Source of the DNA: Planctomycetaceae bacterium
Lineage (GTDB): Bacteria; Planctomycetota; Planctomycetia; Planctomycetales; Planctomycetaceae
NCBI GenBank assembly: GCA_020426125.1
Contig: JAGQQQ010000082.1
Coordinates: 1-14,693 of the forward strand
DNA: 14,693 nucleotides
Direction: 5' to 3'
In this document: positions 1-6,965 of the stretch, piece after piece
Layout: each line of letters opens with the position of its first letter
Numbering within the stretch: position 1 is the first letter of the stretch
The notes under the pieces: generated by a model
The model's input: the letters and a program-made list of their open reading frames with translations, nothing else
Told to the model about the DNA's origin: nothing
The model's database searches: none
Translations under genes and position numbers: made by a program

Positions 1-456
1 CGGTGGGGGGAGGGGATATGCCGTGCGCGAGTTGTTTTGATAGGGAAATGTAAGGAAGATGTCGGGTTCAATGGTCGAAAAAAACGGGAGGGGGGAGGGG
101 GGGGAGGGGGGGGGGATGAGGGCCTTCCGGGCGGCCAGCAACGGAAGAAACAGGGCGTCACTGACGCGGGGGTGACGCAGGACGATCCCGGGAAAACGCG
201 ACCGTCGCTCTAATCGAGAGAGAAGCGAATCGCGGACATGATACAGACGGTCCCGCATCAGGATCAGTCGGACACCATCCACTTCCGGTCGAAGGAGCGG
301 AGCCGGATGCCGGACAACGAACGAGACGTCCAAATCGGACATTTCCGCGAGCCCTCGGGCGAATTGCCAGGCCCGCGTTTCAATTCCCCCGAATGTTCCT
401 GGCACACCGGGCTCGATGGCTGGATAAGCATTCAACGCGACGAAGCAGGCGTGCAT
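1..456 (-). CDS. Glycosyltransferase, GT4-like, N-terminal part (runs off the left edge)
   Basis: Translating the minus strand from the ATG at 456 gives 152 codons open to the window edge. The protein starts MHACFVALNAYP and carries VPGTFGGIETRAWQF at about residues 18-32, with a GGIE loop typical of the nucleotide-sugar-binding N-terminal domain of GT-B (GT4-like) glycosyltransferases. VSFVVR follows (47-52), then DIFLTF (132-137), which I read as a strand of the same Rossmann fold. Such enzymes transfer sugars from nucleotide-sugar donors in cell-surface polysaccharide synthesis; donor and acceptor cannot be read here. An in-frame TGA ten codons upstream makes 456 the only possible ATG start. 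It lies 93 bp after glpD on the same strand, so it may be the third gene of rnc-glpD-glycosyltransferase. The frame stays open through a polycytosine tract coding for residues 114-124 (IPPPSPPSPLP). Family assignment is fairly sure; the part beyond residue about 146 is proline-rich and does not clearly match the family. Confidence 0.78.
   Translation of the reverse strand, partial: MHACFVALNAYPAIEPGVPGTFGGIETRAWQFARGLAEMSDLDVSFVVRHPAPLLRPEVDGVRLILMRDRLYHVRDSLLSRLERRSRFPGIVLRHPRVSDALFLPLLAARKALIPPPSPPSPLPFFSTIEPDIFLTFPYQNNSRTAYPLPPP
86..115. repeat. Stepped polyG/polyC tract inside the glycosyltransferase gene
   Basis: On the plus strand the runs are G3, G6, G8 and G10, each separated by a single A, growing by two or three bases per step; a run of seven A lies at 78-84. 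On the coding (minus) strand they are C10, C8, C6 and C3 separated by single T. The tract codes for proline/serine residues and is in frame with glycosyltransferase sequence on both sides. A further G6-A-G4 run lies at 5-15. Such runs are prone to polymerase slippage and also to sequencing error. The G-rich strand could fold as a G-quadruplex. Confidence 0.9.
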
Positions 457-549
457 GGGAGAGTGAGGTTCAGGAGAATAGGGTCACGGGAGATTCAGCC
501 TTTGCCGGTCGCAATTCGTCACCTTCGCAAAGCCATGAAACATGGGGGG

Positions 550-2055
550 TCATTCTGCCGGAAGAAATCGCTGTGCCAGTTTGGTGAATTCAGAGATTTG
601 CGCCTCGATCCAGTCGCTTGATTTCTCCAGAAGCGGCGCCATTGTCTGAGCGACTTGCGGCGCTAACTTGATGGCTCGCTTGGCATCCAGAAACAAGACG
701 CGAGATCGCCGGGCGAGAACGTCTTCTACCGTGCGTGCGAACTCCTCATGGACACACTTCCACACCACGGACTGAGGAAACTCGTCCCATGCGGCCGCAC
801 TGTCGAGTTCGGACACGGGAAACGAAACGGTATCCGAGCAACAGGGTTTGGGAGCGAGTCCGCCGACAGAGATTGCCCGGTTTACGGCGTCTTCCCCCAT
901 CGTTCGGAAGGTTGTCCACTTTCCGCCGGCGATGGTGATGAGGCCACTGTCCGAGACTTCCAGATGGTGATCCCGGGAAATCTTTGAAGTCGACCGAGAA
1001 TCTCCCGTCGAGACCAAAGGGCGCAAGCCGGCCCAGGAGCTACGAATCTCCGATCTCTCCAGCGGCGTTGCCAGATAACGATGTGAGTAGTCGAGCAGGT
1101 AATCCACTTCGGCATCACCCGGCCGGGGTTCCAATTCCGGGCCATCGACGGGAACGTCCGTTGTCCCAATCAGCACTTTATCGTGCCAGGGAATAAAGAA
1201 GAGCACTCGGCCATCGTCTGTTTCCGGAACGATCACGGCCGAGTGCGCTGGAAAGTGGGCTCGATCGACCACGATATGAGCCCCTTGACTCTGTCTCAGG
1301 ATCGGCTTCGCCTGGCAATCGTCCATTTCGCGAATCGAATCAGTAAAGATTCCTGTCGCGTTGATCACCGATTTTGCGCGGATCTGGTATTCCCGGCTTG
1401 TGTCTTCGTCTCGCGCGACGACTCCCGAGATCCGGCCGGAGTCCTTCAGAATTGAGGTGACAGGAAAGTCATTCAACGCAAAAGCTCCGTGTGCGATCGC
1501 GACTTTCAAAATCGCGATTGCCAGTCGAGCATCATCGAATTGCGCGTCATGGTACGCCACTCCCCCCCCGGCGTAATGATCGAATTTCAACGTTGGAAAC
1601 CGTTGGGAGATGGCCTCCGATCCAAGCATCCGAGACCTCCGACCTGGAATCGAACCGGCGAGGAAGTCATACGCCTTGAGGCCGGTCGCGTAAAAGGCCG
1701 TTCCCAACCAGGAGGTTGCGGGAATCACGAATTCGAGGGGCCGAACGAGTTTGGGGGCGAGTGCCAGAAGAAGTTCCCGTTCTCGGAGTGACTCTCGGAC
1801 GAGGGAGAGGTTTCCTTGTCGCAAGTACCGAACCCCACCGTGGATCAGTTTTGTGCTTCGGCTGGACGTTGCTTTGGCAAAATCCCGGCCTTCGAGAAGG
1901 AGCGTGCGATATCCCCGGCTGGCGGCATCCATGGCCGTTCCCAAGCCCGTGGCTCCGCCCCCGATGACGACAAGATCCCACGTCTCCGTTGTGAGTGCAG
2001 CGATCGTGTCGGCGCGGCTTCGAGGAGCGAAGTTCCAGGAATCGGAGTCGGTCAT
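550..2055 (-). CDS. glpD: Aerobic glycerol-3-phosphate dehydrogenase (FAD, quinone-linked)
   Basis: This flavoprotein oxidises sn-glycerol 3-phosphate to dihydroxyacetone phosphate at the cytoplasmic membrane and passes electrons to quinone. The protein is 501 aa, the usual length for the family. An FAD-binding Rossmann motif VVIGGGATGLG lies at residues 29-39, followed by the family region with KLIHGGVRYL. The second family signature, GGKWTTFR, is at 378-385, and a helical DAO C-terminal domain follows (RRSRVLFLDA at about 449-458). I chose the ATG at 2055 because the open frame upstream runs into rnc and has no family sequence; it leaves a 37-bp gap to the rnc stop. No strong Shine-Dalgarno is seen. 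A small inverted repeat (2059-2070, arms CGGG/CCCG, loop AGAT) sits four bases upstream of the start and could affect initiation. Probably cotranscribed with rnc. No glycerol kinase or facilitator gene is nearby. Confidence 0.95.
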   Translation of the reverse strand: MTDSDSWNFAPRSRADTIAALTTETWDLVVIGGGATGLGTAMDAASRGYRTLLLEGRDFAKATSSRSTKLIHGGVRYLRQGNLSLVRESLRERELLLALAPKLVRPLEFVIPATSWLGTAFYATGLKAYDFLAGSIPGRRSRMLGSEAISQRFPTLKFDHYAGGGVAYHDAQFDDARLAIAILKVAIAHGAFALNDFPVTSILKDSGRISGVVARDEDTSREYQIRAKSVINATGIFTDSIREMDDCQAKPILRQSQGAHIVVDRAHFPAHSAVIVPETDDGRVLFFIPWHDKVLIGTTDVPVDGPELEPRPGDAEVDYLLDYSHRYLATPLERSEIRSSWAGLRPLVSTGDSRSTSKISRDHHLEVSDSGLITIAGGKWTTFRTMGEDAVNRAISVGGLAPKPCCSDTVSFPVSELDSAAAWDEFPQSVVWKCVHEEFARTVEDVLARRSRVLFLDAKRAIKLAPQVAQTMAPLLEKSSDWIEAQISEFTKLAQRFLPAE

Positions 2056-2092
2056 GGCCGGGAGATCCCGAAAGGAATGGTCGGTGAAGGTG

Positions 2093-2830
2093 TCAGACCG
2101 TCTCCTCCGCAAGATGGGGCGGCGTTTCGCCGTCCATCGTGGCGAGGGCATTGTGCGCGGCTCGTTGTTCGGCCACTTTTTTGCTGGCCCCCCAAGCGGC
2201 GGGAAATTGCCGTTCCCCGACAATCGCCGCGACTTTGAAGCACTTCGAGTGGTCTGGTCCCTTTTCATCGAGGAGCACATAGCTCGGTGTTTCCCCGAAA
2301 GCCCGCTGTGTTCGTTGCTGAAGTTGGCTCTTGTAGTTGACGCCAATATCACAATCGGCTGCTCGTTCGACATCGTCCCCCAAAGCATGCAGGACAAATT
2401 GACGAGCAGACTCGAATCCGCCGTCGATATAGATGGCTCCCAGAATCGCCTCGAAGGCGGTCGCTAAAACCGACATCGGCACCTGATCATGAGTGGCGAT
2501 TCCCTTACCCAAAACAAGGAACGGCATCAGTCCCAAGTCTTCGATCATCCGGGCACAAGTTTCCCGACTGACCACTACGGACTTGATCCGCGTCAGTTCC
2601 CCTTCCGAGCTTTCCGGGTATTGGTGATAGAGCAATTCACAAACAATCGCCCCCAGAATGGCGTCCCCCAGAAATTCCAGCCGCTCGTTGGATTCCAGCC
2701 GAGTCCGGGCGGCCGAGGCATGGGTTAGACACCGCGCGAGTAATCCCCGATCCGTGAAGACATATCCCAAAACACGTTCACAGTCGCTGATCAAATCGGG
2801 AGTCAGCGTCACGTCAGATTCGGGAGGCAT
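2093..2830 (-). CDS. rnc: Ribonuclease III
   Basis: A double-strand-specific endoribonuclease of 245 aa that matures rRNA and cleaves structured mRNAs. The signature NERLEFLGDAILG lies at 48-60, giving metal/catalytic residues E49, E52 and D56 (E. coli E38, E41, D45). EGELTRIKS supplies E76 (E. coli E65), and ATAFEAILGAIYIDGG supplies E127 (E. coli E117). The residue matching E. coli D114 is T124, an unusual substitution. A C-terminal double-stranded-RNA-binding domain spans about 164-231 and ends in GASKKVAEQRAAHNAL. The ATG at 2830 gives a normal family N-terminus. A sigma70-like promoter lies 93 bp upstream and the leader can form a stem-loop near the start codon. First gene of a likely operon with glpD. 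Identity is certain; the effect of T124 is not. Confidence 0.96.
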   Translation of the reverse strand: MPPESDVTLTPDLISDCERVLGYVFTDRGLLARCLTHASAARTRLESNERLEFLGDAILGAIVCELLYHQYPESSEGELTRIKSVVVSRETCARMIEDLGLMPFLVLGKGIATHDQVPMSVLATAFEAILGAIYIDGGFESARQFVLHALGDDVERAADCDIGVNYKSQLQQRTQRAFGETPSYVLLDEKGPDHSKCFKVAAIVGERQFPAAWGASKKVAEQRAAHNALATMDGETPPHLAEETV

Positions 2831-2851
2831 GGATCAATCGTTTCGAAAGGG

Positions 2852-2890
2852 CGATGCCGCGGAAAGGGAACGCGAGTCGCGGAGGCATCG
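2852..2890 (-). promoter_or_regulatory. Stem-loop in the rnc 5' leader
   Basis: Read on the minus strand, CGATGCC (2890-2884) pairs perfectly with GGCATCG (2858-2852). After one mismatch, two more G-C pairs extend the stem. The 25-nt loop holds a second small hairpin, CGCG-ACT-CGCG (2881-2871). The structure ends 21 bases before the rnc ATG. In E. coli, RNase III cleaves a stem-loop in its own leader to limit its synthesis; a similar role here is an inference. Confidence 0.5.
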
Positions 2891-2922
2891 GCCATCGGTG
2901 TTCCGGCTAACGACTGGCCCAA

Positions 2923-2951
2923 AGTTTAGATGGGGCAACTTGTTGTGTCAA
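2923..2951 (-). promoter_or_regulatory. Sigma70-like promoter of rnc
   Basis: On the minus strand a perfect -35 box TTGACA (2951-2946) is followed after exactly 17 bases by TAAACT (2928-2923), four of six matches to TATAAT. Predicted transcription start is near 2916, giving a leader of about 86 nt ahead of the rnc ATG. Confidence 0.65.
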
Positions 2952-2975
2952 TCTGCGCACGTGATTCGGCGCACC

Positions 2976-3004
2976 TTGTCCCATAGGCATTCTTGTGGGA
3001 TCAT
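2976..3004 (+). promoter_or_regulatory. Possible promoter of the UvrC-like gene
   Basis: TTGTCC (2976-2981) and GATCAT (2999-3004) are 17 bases apart and each matches four of six consensus positions. It is divergent from the stronger rnc promoter and lies 50 bases before the chosen start at 3055. Weak; other sites in this spacer could serve. Confidence 0.3.
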
Positions 3005-3042
3005 CAGTCGGCGGATAGGCTGCCAGAATGGAAGAGAGTCGG

Positions 3043-3047
3043 AAGGA
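3043..3047 (+). promoter_or_regulatory. Ribosome-binding site deciding the UvrC-like start
   Basis: AAGGA at 3043-3047 stands seven bases before the ATG at 3055. The alternative in-frame ATG at 3028 has no such site, so 3055 is preferred. Confidence 0.65.
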
Positions 3048-3054
3048 ACCACCG

Positions 3055-4272
3055 ATGCCACGGAAACGGCCACTCATTGCCTCTGAAGAAGATCTGATCG
3101 ATCTTCTCTCAGGCAGTCGGTACCATCAGGGGCTTCTGCCTGCGTCTTCGATCCCGCTGGTGGGCACAAAAAGAGAAATCCGCCGGAGAATTCGGAGCGA
3201 GTGCCCTCCGCTTCCTGGAGTTTATGCTTACGCTGATGAACAAGGGCAGGTGATCTATGTCGGCATGTCGAAATGCCTGAACAAGCGATTGCTCACCTAC
3301 TTTTCTTCGAAAGTTCGGGGGAAAAAAGAGGTTCGGATCGGTCGCCACGCCCGGCGTCTCGTCTGGCAACCTGTGATCCATGAACTGGTTGCCTGGCTCC
3401 GTGAACGGGAGTTGATCCGTCGTCTTCGCCCGAATTTCAATGTTCAGGGACATCCCACCCGAATGAAACTGGGGTACATCGTACTGGGACGGCATGACGC
3501 TCCATCGTTTCAACTCCAGCCGAAAATCCCGATAAGTCATTCGGGAGTCTGGGGGCCCATTCCGATGACACGTTACACCCGTCTGGCGGTGGAGGAACTC
3601 AATCATGAGTTTCAACTGCGCGACTGCCCGAAGGACACTCCCATGGTCTTTCGGGGCGAAGAGGCTCTGTTTGACTTGGGTCAAGCCTCGCCCTGCCTTC
3701 GTGCGGACTTCGGGACCTGCTTGGCCCCGTGTCTCGGCGAATGTTCTCGCCGCAAGTATTCCGCCGCAATCAAAGCGGGACGAGTGTTTCTCGAAGGGAA
3801 CACGGAACCGACACTTCATCGGCTGCGTCAGCAGATGGAAATGGCGGTGGAGTCCCGTCACTACGAAAAGGCTGCCCGCCTAAGAGATCGATTGCAAGCT
3901 TTGTCGCGTCTCGACCTTCATCTGCGCAGGTTTCACGACTGGCGGAGTCAGGCGAATTTCGTGTATCCCGTTTCCTCTATGGAATCCGGGGAAGAGTTTT
4001 GGGTTGTCATTGTACGCGGGGAGACCGTCGCGATCGTCCCTCGCCCCTTCAGCCGAGAGGATCGAATTGCGGTGGGAAGGTGCTTACGAGACTACCGACA
4101 GCACGTGCGGGGGACTCAAGGTCAACCCACGTTGACAGGCCCTGACGAGTTCGAATCCGCTCGCCTCAATTTTCGGTGGTTTCGCCTCAATTCCGAGGAA
4201 AAGGATCGTCGCCTGACACTGGGGGCTGCGGTTCGCCAATGCAGGGTTTTCAGCAAACGCGGGAATCGTTGA
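3055..4272 (+). CDS. UvrC/Cho-like GIY-YIG endonuclease without RNase H domain
   Basis: A 405-aa relative of the excinuclease UvrC, which cuts damaged DNA during nucleotide excision repair. The N-terminal GIY-YIG nuclease has PGVYAYADEQ at 54-63, YVG at 68-70, NKRLL at 76-80 and a likely catalytic Glu117 in LREREL-IRRLRPNFNV. Cysteines C191, C214, C222 and C226 (spacing C-x7-C-x3-C for the last three) are in the order of the UvrC iron-sulfur ligands; C230 is extra. A UVR helical-hairpin motif (LHRLRQQMEMAVESRHYEKA and on) lies at about 254-286. After residue 290 there is only a roughly 115-residue tail, not the RNase H-like nuclease and HhH domains of full UvrC (about 600 aa). It could therefore make only the 3' incision, as E. 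coli Cho does. The tail (FWVVIVRGETVAIVP) looks beta-rich and is unassigned. Stand-alone gene, divergent from rnc. Confidence 0.85.
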   Translation: MPRKRPLIASEEDLIDLLSGSRYHQGLLPASSIPLVGTKREIRRRIRSECPPLPGVYAYADEQGQVIYVGMSKCLNKRLLTYFSSKVRGKKEVRIGRHARRLVWQPVIHELVAWLRERELIRRLRPNFNVQGHPTRMKLGYIVLGRHDAPSFQLQPKIPISHSGVWGPIPMTRYTRLAVEELNHEFQLRDCPKDTPMVFRGEEALFDLGQASPCLRADFGTCLAPCLGECSRRKYSAAIKAGRVFLEGNTEPTLHRLRQQMEMAVESRHYEKAARLRDRLQALSRLDLHLRRFHDWRSQANFVYPVSSMESGEEFWVVIVRGETVAIVPRPFSREDRIAVGRCLRDYRQHVRGTQGQPTLTGPDEFESARLNFRWFRLNSEEKDRRLTLGAAVRQCRVFSKRGNR

Positions 4273-4656
4273 CTTCACACTCAAGGTGATCCCAGGTGCG
4301 GATGGTCCCATTGACGTGGTCTCTAATGTGCCGGGTGCCCTTTGTTCACTGTGTCGCGTTCCTGATTTGCCCCACATCGATCGACGAGACGCAGTAAGTC
4401 GGATCAGGTATGGCCATTCGAGTTGGCAGTTGTGGTTGTCGTGTCAGAATTCGGTGCATGTCACCGCTTCGTGGATGTCCTTACTCTCTGTCCTTTCGCT
4501 CGTCGGTTGTGGTCTGTGCCGAGACAGGAATGTGAAAACTCGCAAGGGAACTTGGTCGCTGGAGAGCGCGCCCAGGATGTGGTGGGAACAAGCCGTCGGC
4601 GATTGCTAATGCGGGGTGAAGTTGTTGCGGCGTTCTTGCGAGGTTGGGAACCGTGT
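4273..4656. other. 384-bp convergent spacer with no recognisable gene
   Basis: This lies between the stops of the UvrC-like gene (plus) and the DUF1501 gene (minus). Open frames of up to 107 codons exist on both strands, but none shows family sequence, a good ribosome-binding site or a coherent start. I see no strong stem followed by a T-run that would be a clear terminator for either gene. Confidence 0.6.
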
Positions 4657-6048
4657 TCAAGCAGTTTCTTGGAGAACGCCGTGCACGACGTTTCCGGCAA
4701 TGTCCGTCAGTCGGAAGTCCCGGCCGGCATAACGGTATGTGAGCCTCTCGTGGTCGAGACCGAGCAGGTGAAGGATCGTGGCATGCAAGTCATGGACATG
4801 CACACGGTCCTGTTGGGCAAAATACCCGAACTCGTCCGTGGCCCCGTAGGAGAGGCCCCGCTTGACTCCTCCTCCGGCGAGCCAGACGGTAAATCCCTGC
4901 GGATTGTGGTCGCGTCCATTGCTCCCCTGAACGGTGGGCGTCCGACCAAATTCGCCCCCCCAGACGACAAGCGTGTCTTCGAGCATGCCACGTGCTTCCA
5001 GGTCGGTCAGGAGTGCGGCGATGGGCTTGTCGGTCGCCAGTGAGTTCTTTTCGTGCCCCTCTCGTAATCCGCCGTGTTGGTCCCAGACGTTGCCGGTCGA
5101 CAACTCGACATAACGGACACCCGCCTCGAGGAGTCGTCGGGCGAGCAGGCATTGCCGACCAAAGTTTTCCGTTTCCTTGGTATGCAGGCCGTAGAGAGAC
5201 TGTGTTGTTTCGGTCTCGCCAGAGAGATCCAGGACGGACGGGGCGACCATCTGCATGCGGCTCGCGAGGTCATACGCTTCGATGACCCCGTGGATTTCCC
5301 CATCCTGCCCCACGCGTTCCAAGTGCGATCGGTTGAATTCCTGGATGAGGTTCAGGCGTCGTTTCTGCCGAATGGCTGGCTCGTCAGCTCCCATCAGGTG
5401 TTCAATCGTGGCGTTTTGACTGAGTTTTCCCTGCCGACCGATGGTCGTGGCCTGGTGTTCGGTCGGAAGAAAGGCAGCGCCGTAGTTTCTGGGGCCACCG
5501 TGTCCGCTTGAGGGGCCAATCGAGACGAAAGCCGGCAAGTTGGGATTTTCCGGTCCCAGACCGTAAGAAACCCACGCTCCGACGGAGGGCCGTACGAGGT
5601 TGTCACTTCCGGTGTGCATCATCGACACCGCTTGACCATGCGACTGTCCTCGGCTGTACATGGACTTGATGACGCACAGATCATCAGCCTTGGAGGCGAG
5701 GTGGGGGAGCAGTTCTGAAACCCATTGTCCTGATTCACCGTATTGCGCGAACTTCCAGGGGGACTTCATGAGAACTGGCTTGGCATCAAGGTTGGGTGGA
5801 GCCTCAAACGGCAAGGGTTCCCCATCGGATTTCTGGAGCGAGGGCTTATAGTCAAAGGTGTCCACATGGCTCGGACCGCCATGCATAAAGAGAAACACGA
5901 CACGTTTTACTCGCGGCGGGTGGTGCGTTTTCCCGAGAATCGCAGATGGCGAGGCGTCGAGCGTCCGCCCTGTCAATCCGGTCATCGAACTGGCGATCGC
6001 CCCGGCCGCGAGCGTTTTGAGTGTGGTCCGTCGTGTGGGCATTTGCAT
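4657..6048 (-). CDS. DUF1501 family protein with Tat signal (alkaline-phosphatase-like fold)
   Basis: A 463-aa exported protein of a family greatly expanded in planctomycetes; biochemical role unknown. Starting at the ATG at 6048 it reads MQMPTRRTTLKTLAAGAIAS: a twin-arginine (RR at 6-7) signal followed by a hydrophobic stretch. Family motifs are FLFMHGGPSHVDTFDYKP (52-69), VVWGGEFGRTPTVQ and NGRDHNPQGFTVWLAGGGVK (GGEFGR at 364-369), and HVHDLHATILHLLGLDHERL near 417-436. The ATG at 6042 is an equally possible start; a longer frame begins with TTG at 6081 and is less likely. DUF1501 genes usually sit beside a DUF1549/DUF1553 cytochrome-like partner in planctomycetes; none is in this window. 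It has its own promoter (6118-6145) and a palindrome in its leader. Confidence 0.92.
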   Translation of the reverse strand: MQMPTRRTTLKTLAAGAIASSMTGLTGRTLDASPSAILGKTHHPPRVKRVVFLFMHGGPSHVDTFDYKPSLQKSDGEPLPFEAPPNLDAKPVLMKSPWKFAQYGESGQWVSELLPHLASKADDLCVIKSMYSRGQSHGQAVSMMHTGSDNLVRPSVGAWVSYGLGPENPNLPAFVSIGPSSGHGGPRNYGAAFLPTEHQATTIGRQGKLSQNATIEHLMGADEPAIRQKRRLNLIQEFNRSHLERVGQDGEIHGVIEAYDLASRMQMVAPSVLDLSGETETTQSLYGLHTKETENFGRQCLLARRLLEAGVRYVELSTGNVWDQHGGLREGHEKNSLATDKPIAALLTDLEARGMLEDTLVVWGGEFGRTPTVQGSNGRDHNPQGFTVWLAGGGVKRGLSYGATDEFGYFAQQDRVHVHDLHATILHLLGLDHERLTYRYAGRDFRLTDIAGNVVHGVLQETA

Positions 6049-6083
6049 TGTCTCGATGAGCGAAGTAGAACAAATTTTCAACA

Positions 6084-6096
6084 GACGAAGTTCGTC
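6084..6096. promoter_or_regulatory. 13-bp palindrome in the DUF1501 leader
   Basis: GACGAA and TTCGTC flank a single central G. It lies about 15-27 bases downstream of the predicted DUF1501 transcription start and 35 bases before the start codon. Position and symmetry suggest an operator or small leader hairpin; no regulator is identified. Confidence 0.35.
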
Positions 6097-6117
6097 CGCG
6101 AGAGTCCACGCATCAAA

Positions 6118-6145
6118 GTTATCACACTTAGAGGGATCTTGTCAG
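6118..6145 (-). promoter_or_regulatory. Promoter of the DUF1501 gene
   Basis: On the minus strand CTGACA (6145-6140, five of six) is followed after 16 bases by GATAAC (6123-6118, four of six). The bases TGT just upstream of GATAAC give an extended -10 element. Predicted start is near 6111, with a leader of about 63 nt. Confidence 0.5.
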
Positions 6146-6235
6146 TCGGATGTGGGAATTTCGGGATGTCGCTCACACGCGCCGGTTCGGTCGCATTTTC
6201 CGACGTGAGAGCCGCGGCGACGCTGGGATTGAGGA

Positions 6236-6901
6236 ATGAACTCAACGAGGGAGAAAGGCGATGCGAAAACCGACTTGGCGGCAAACCTGCGAATCTGGTC
6301 GGCCAGATTTCTCTACGCCTTCCTCGTGGCTCTTCTGATCGGGGGAACGACAACCCGGATCCTGGGGTTTTCTGGGCAAGGTTTGACTCCCGGGGTGCTG
6401 ATCGTTTTGATTCCCATTTGGATGGTGGGTGGGGTCGGCGCCCTGTTGGCAATTGTGGCTTGGGGGTTGCACCCCGATCACGATGGGCATCTCGAGTTCA
6501 CGTTTACAGAATCATCCACCGAGATGTTCAGTCCTGGAATGGGATACGTGATTCGCGGCCTCGGCGGGTTGCTGGCACTTCTGATGGTCATCGCATTCGC
6601 CGGACTCGTCGCTGACGAGAATCAGAATCTGTCTGTCGCAAAGCGGTGGGGGTTGGGGTACGTATTTGAATCGTACGCACTGTTCCTGGTGTATTTGAGT
6701 TGGTTTTATCGATCAAGAACCCACCGTGTGACGACAACCTATCTCAACACCTTGTCTCCGTTATTTGGGTTTCTGCTCATCCCCCTTGGTGGTCCCCTTC
6801 TGGTCGTGTTCTCGACGGGACTTCATCGTCCCGCAGACTTGAGGAACACGCCGGAGAAGGATATGGTCAACCGCGAAGGGGCCGACCATATCCACACCTG
6901 A
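6236..6901 (+). CDS. Unrecognised membrane protein with about five TM segments
   Basis: A 221-aa protein I do not recognise. Hydrophobic segments fall at about 24-46, 52-77, 105-126, 142-158 and 172-193. The first 20 residues are polar and probably cytoplasmic, and the tail after 195 is charged and ends in His-rich DHIHT. Between segments 2 and 3 is an acidic loop (HPDHDGHLEFTFTESSTEMF) of about 28 residues. No enzymatic motif is seen. GAGGA abuts the ATG at 6236, too close for an ideal ribosome-binding site, but the N-terminus leads directly into the first membrane segment and no better start is present. It is divergent from the DUF1501 gene and convergent with the BatA/VWA gene, so probably a single transcription unit. 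Coding is supported by the strong periodic hydrophobicity. Confidence 0.7.
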   Translation: MNSTREKGDAKTDLAANLRIWSARFLYAFLVALLIGGTTTRILGFSGQGLTPGVLIVLIPIWMVGGVGALLAIVAWGLHPDHDGHLEFTFTESSTEMFSPGMGYVIRGLGGLLALLMVIAFAGLVADENQNLSVAKRWGLGYVFESYALFLVYLSWFYRSRTHRVTTTYLNTLSPLFGFLLIPLGGPLLVVFSTGLHRPADLRNTPEKDMVNREGADHIHT

Positions 6902-6965
6902 GGCAATGGCCCCGAAGGCGTCAATTTCCCGGCGTTACACGTAAGACTTGCCAACATCCGACTCG

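Noticed and set aside
238..621. 127-codon open frame on the plus strand
   Set aside because: It lies opposite the glycosyltransferase and the end of glpD, both with clear family sequence; its own protein has no recognisable motif.
2056..2397. N-terminal extension of glpD by 114 codons
   Set aside because: It overlaps the C-terminal part of rnc in another frame and adds no family sequence before the FAD motif.
3109..3861. 250-codon open frame on the minus strand
   Set aside because: Antisense to the UvrC-like gene, whose GIY-YIG and UVR motifs are unmistakable.
4475..4609. 44-residue possible lipoprotein with LVGC lipobox-like sequence
   Set aside because: No ribosome-binding site, no basic N-terminus before the hydrophobic stretch, and the rest of the sequence shows nothing protein-like.
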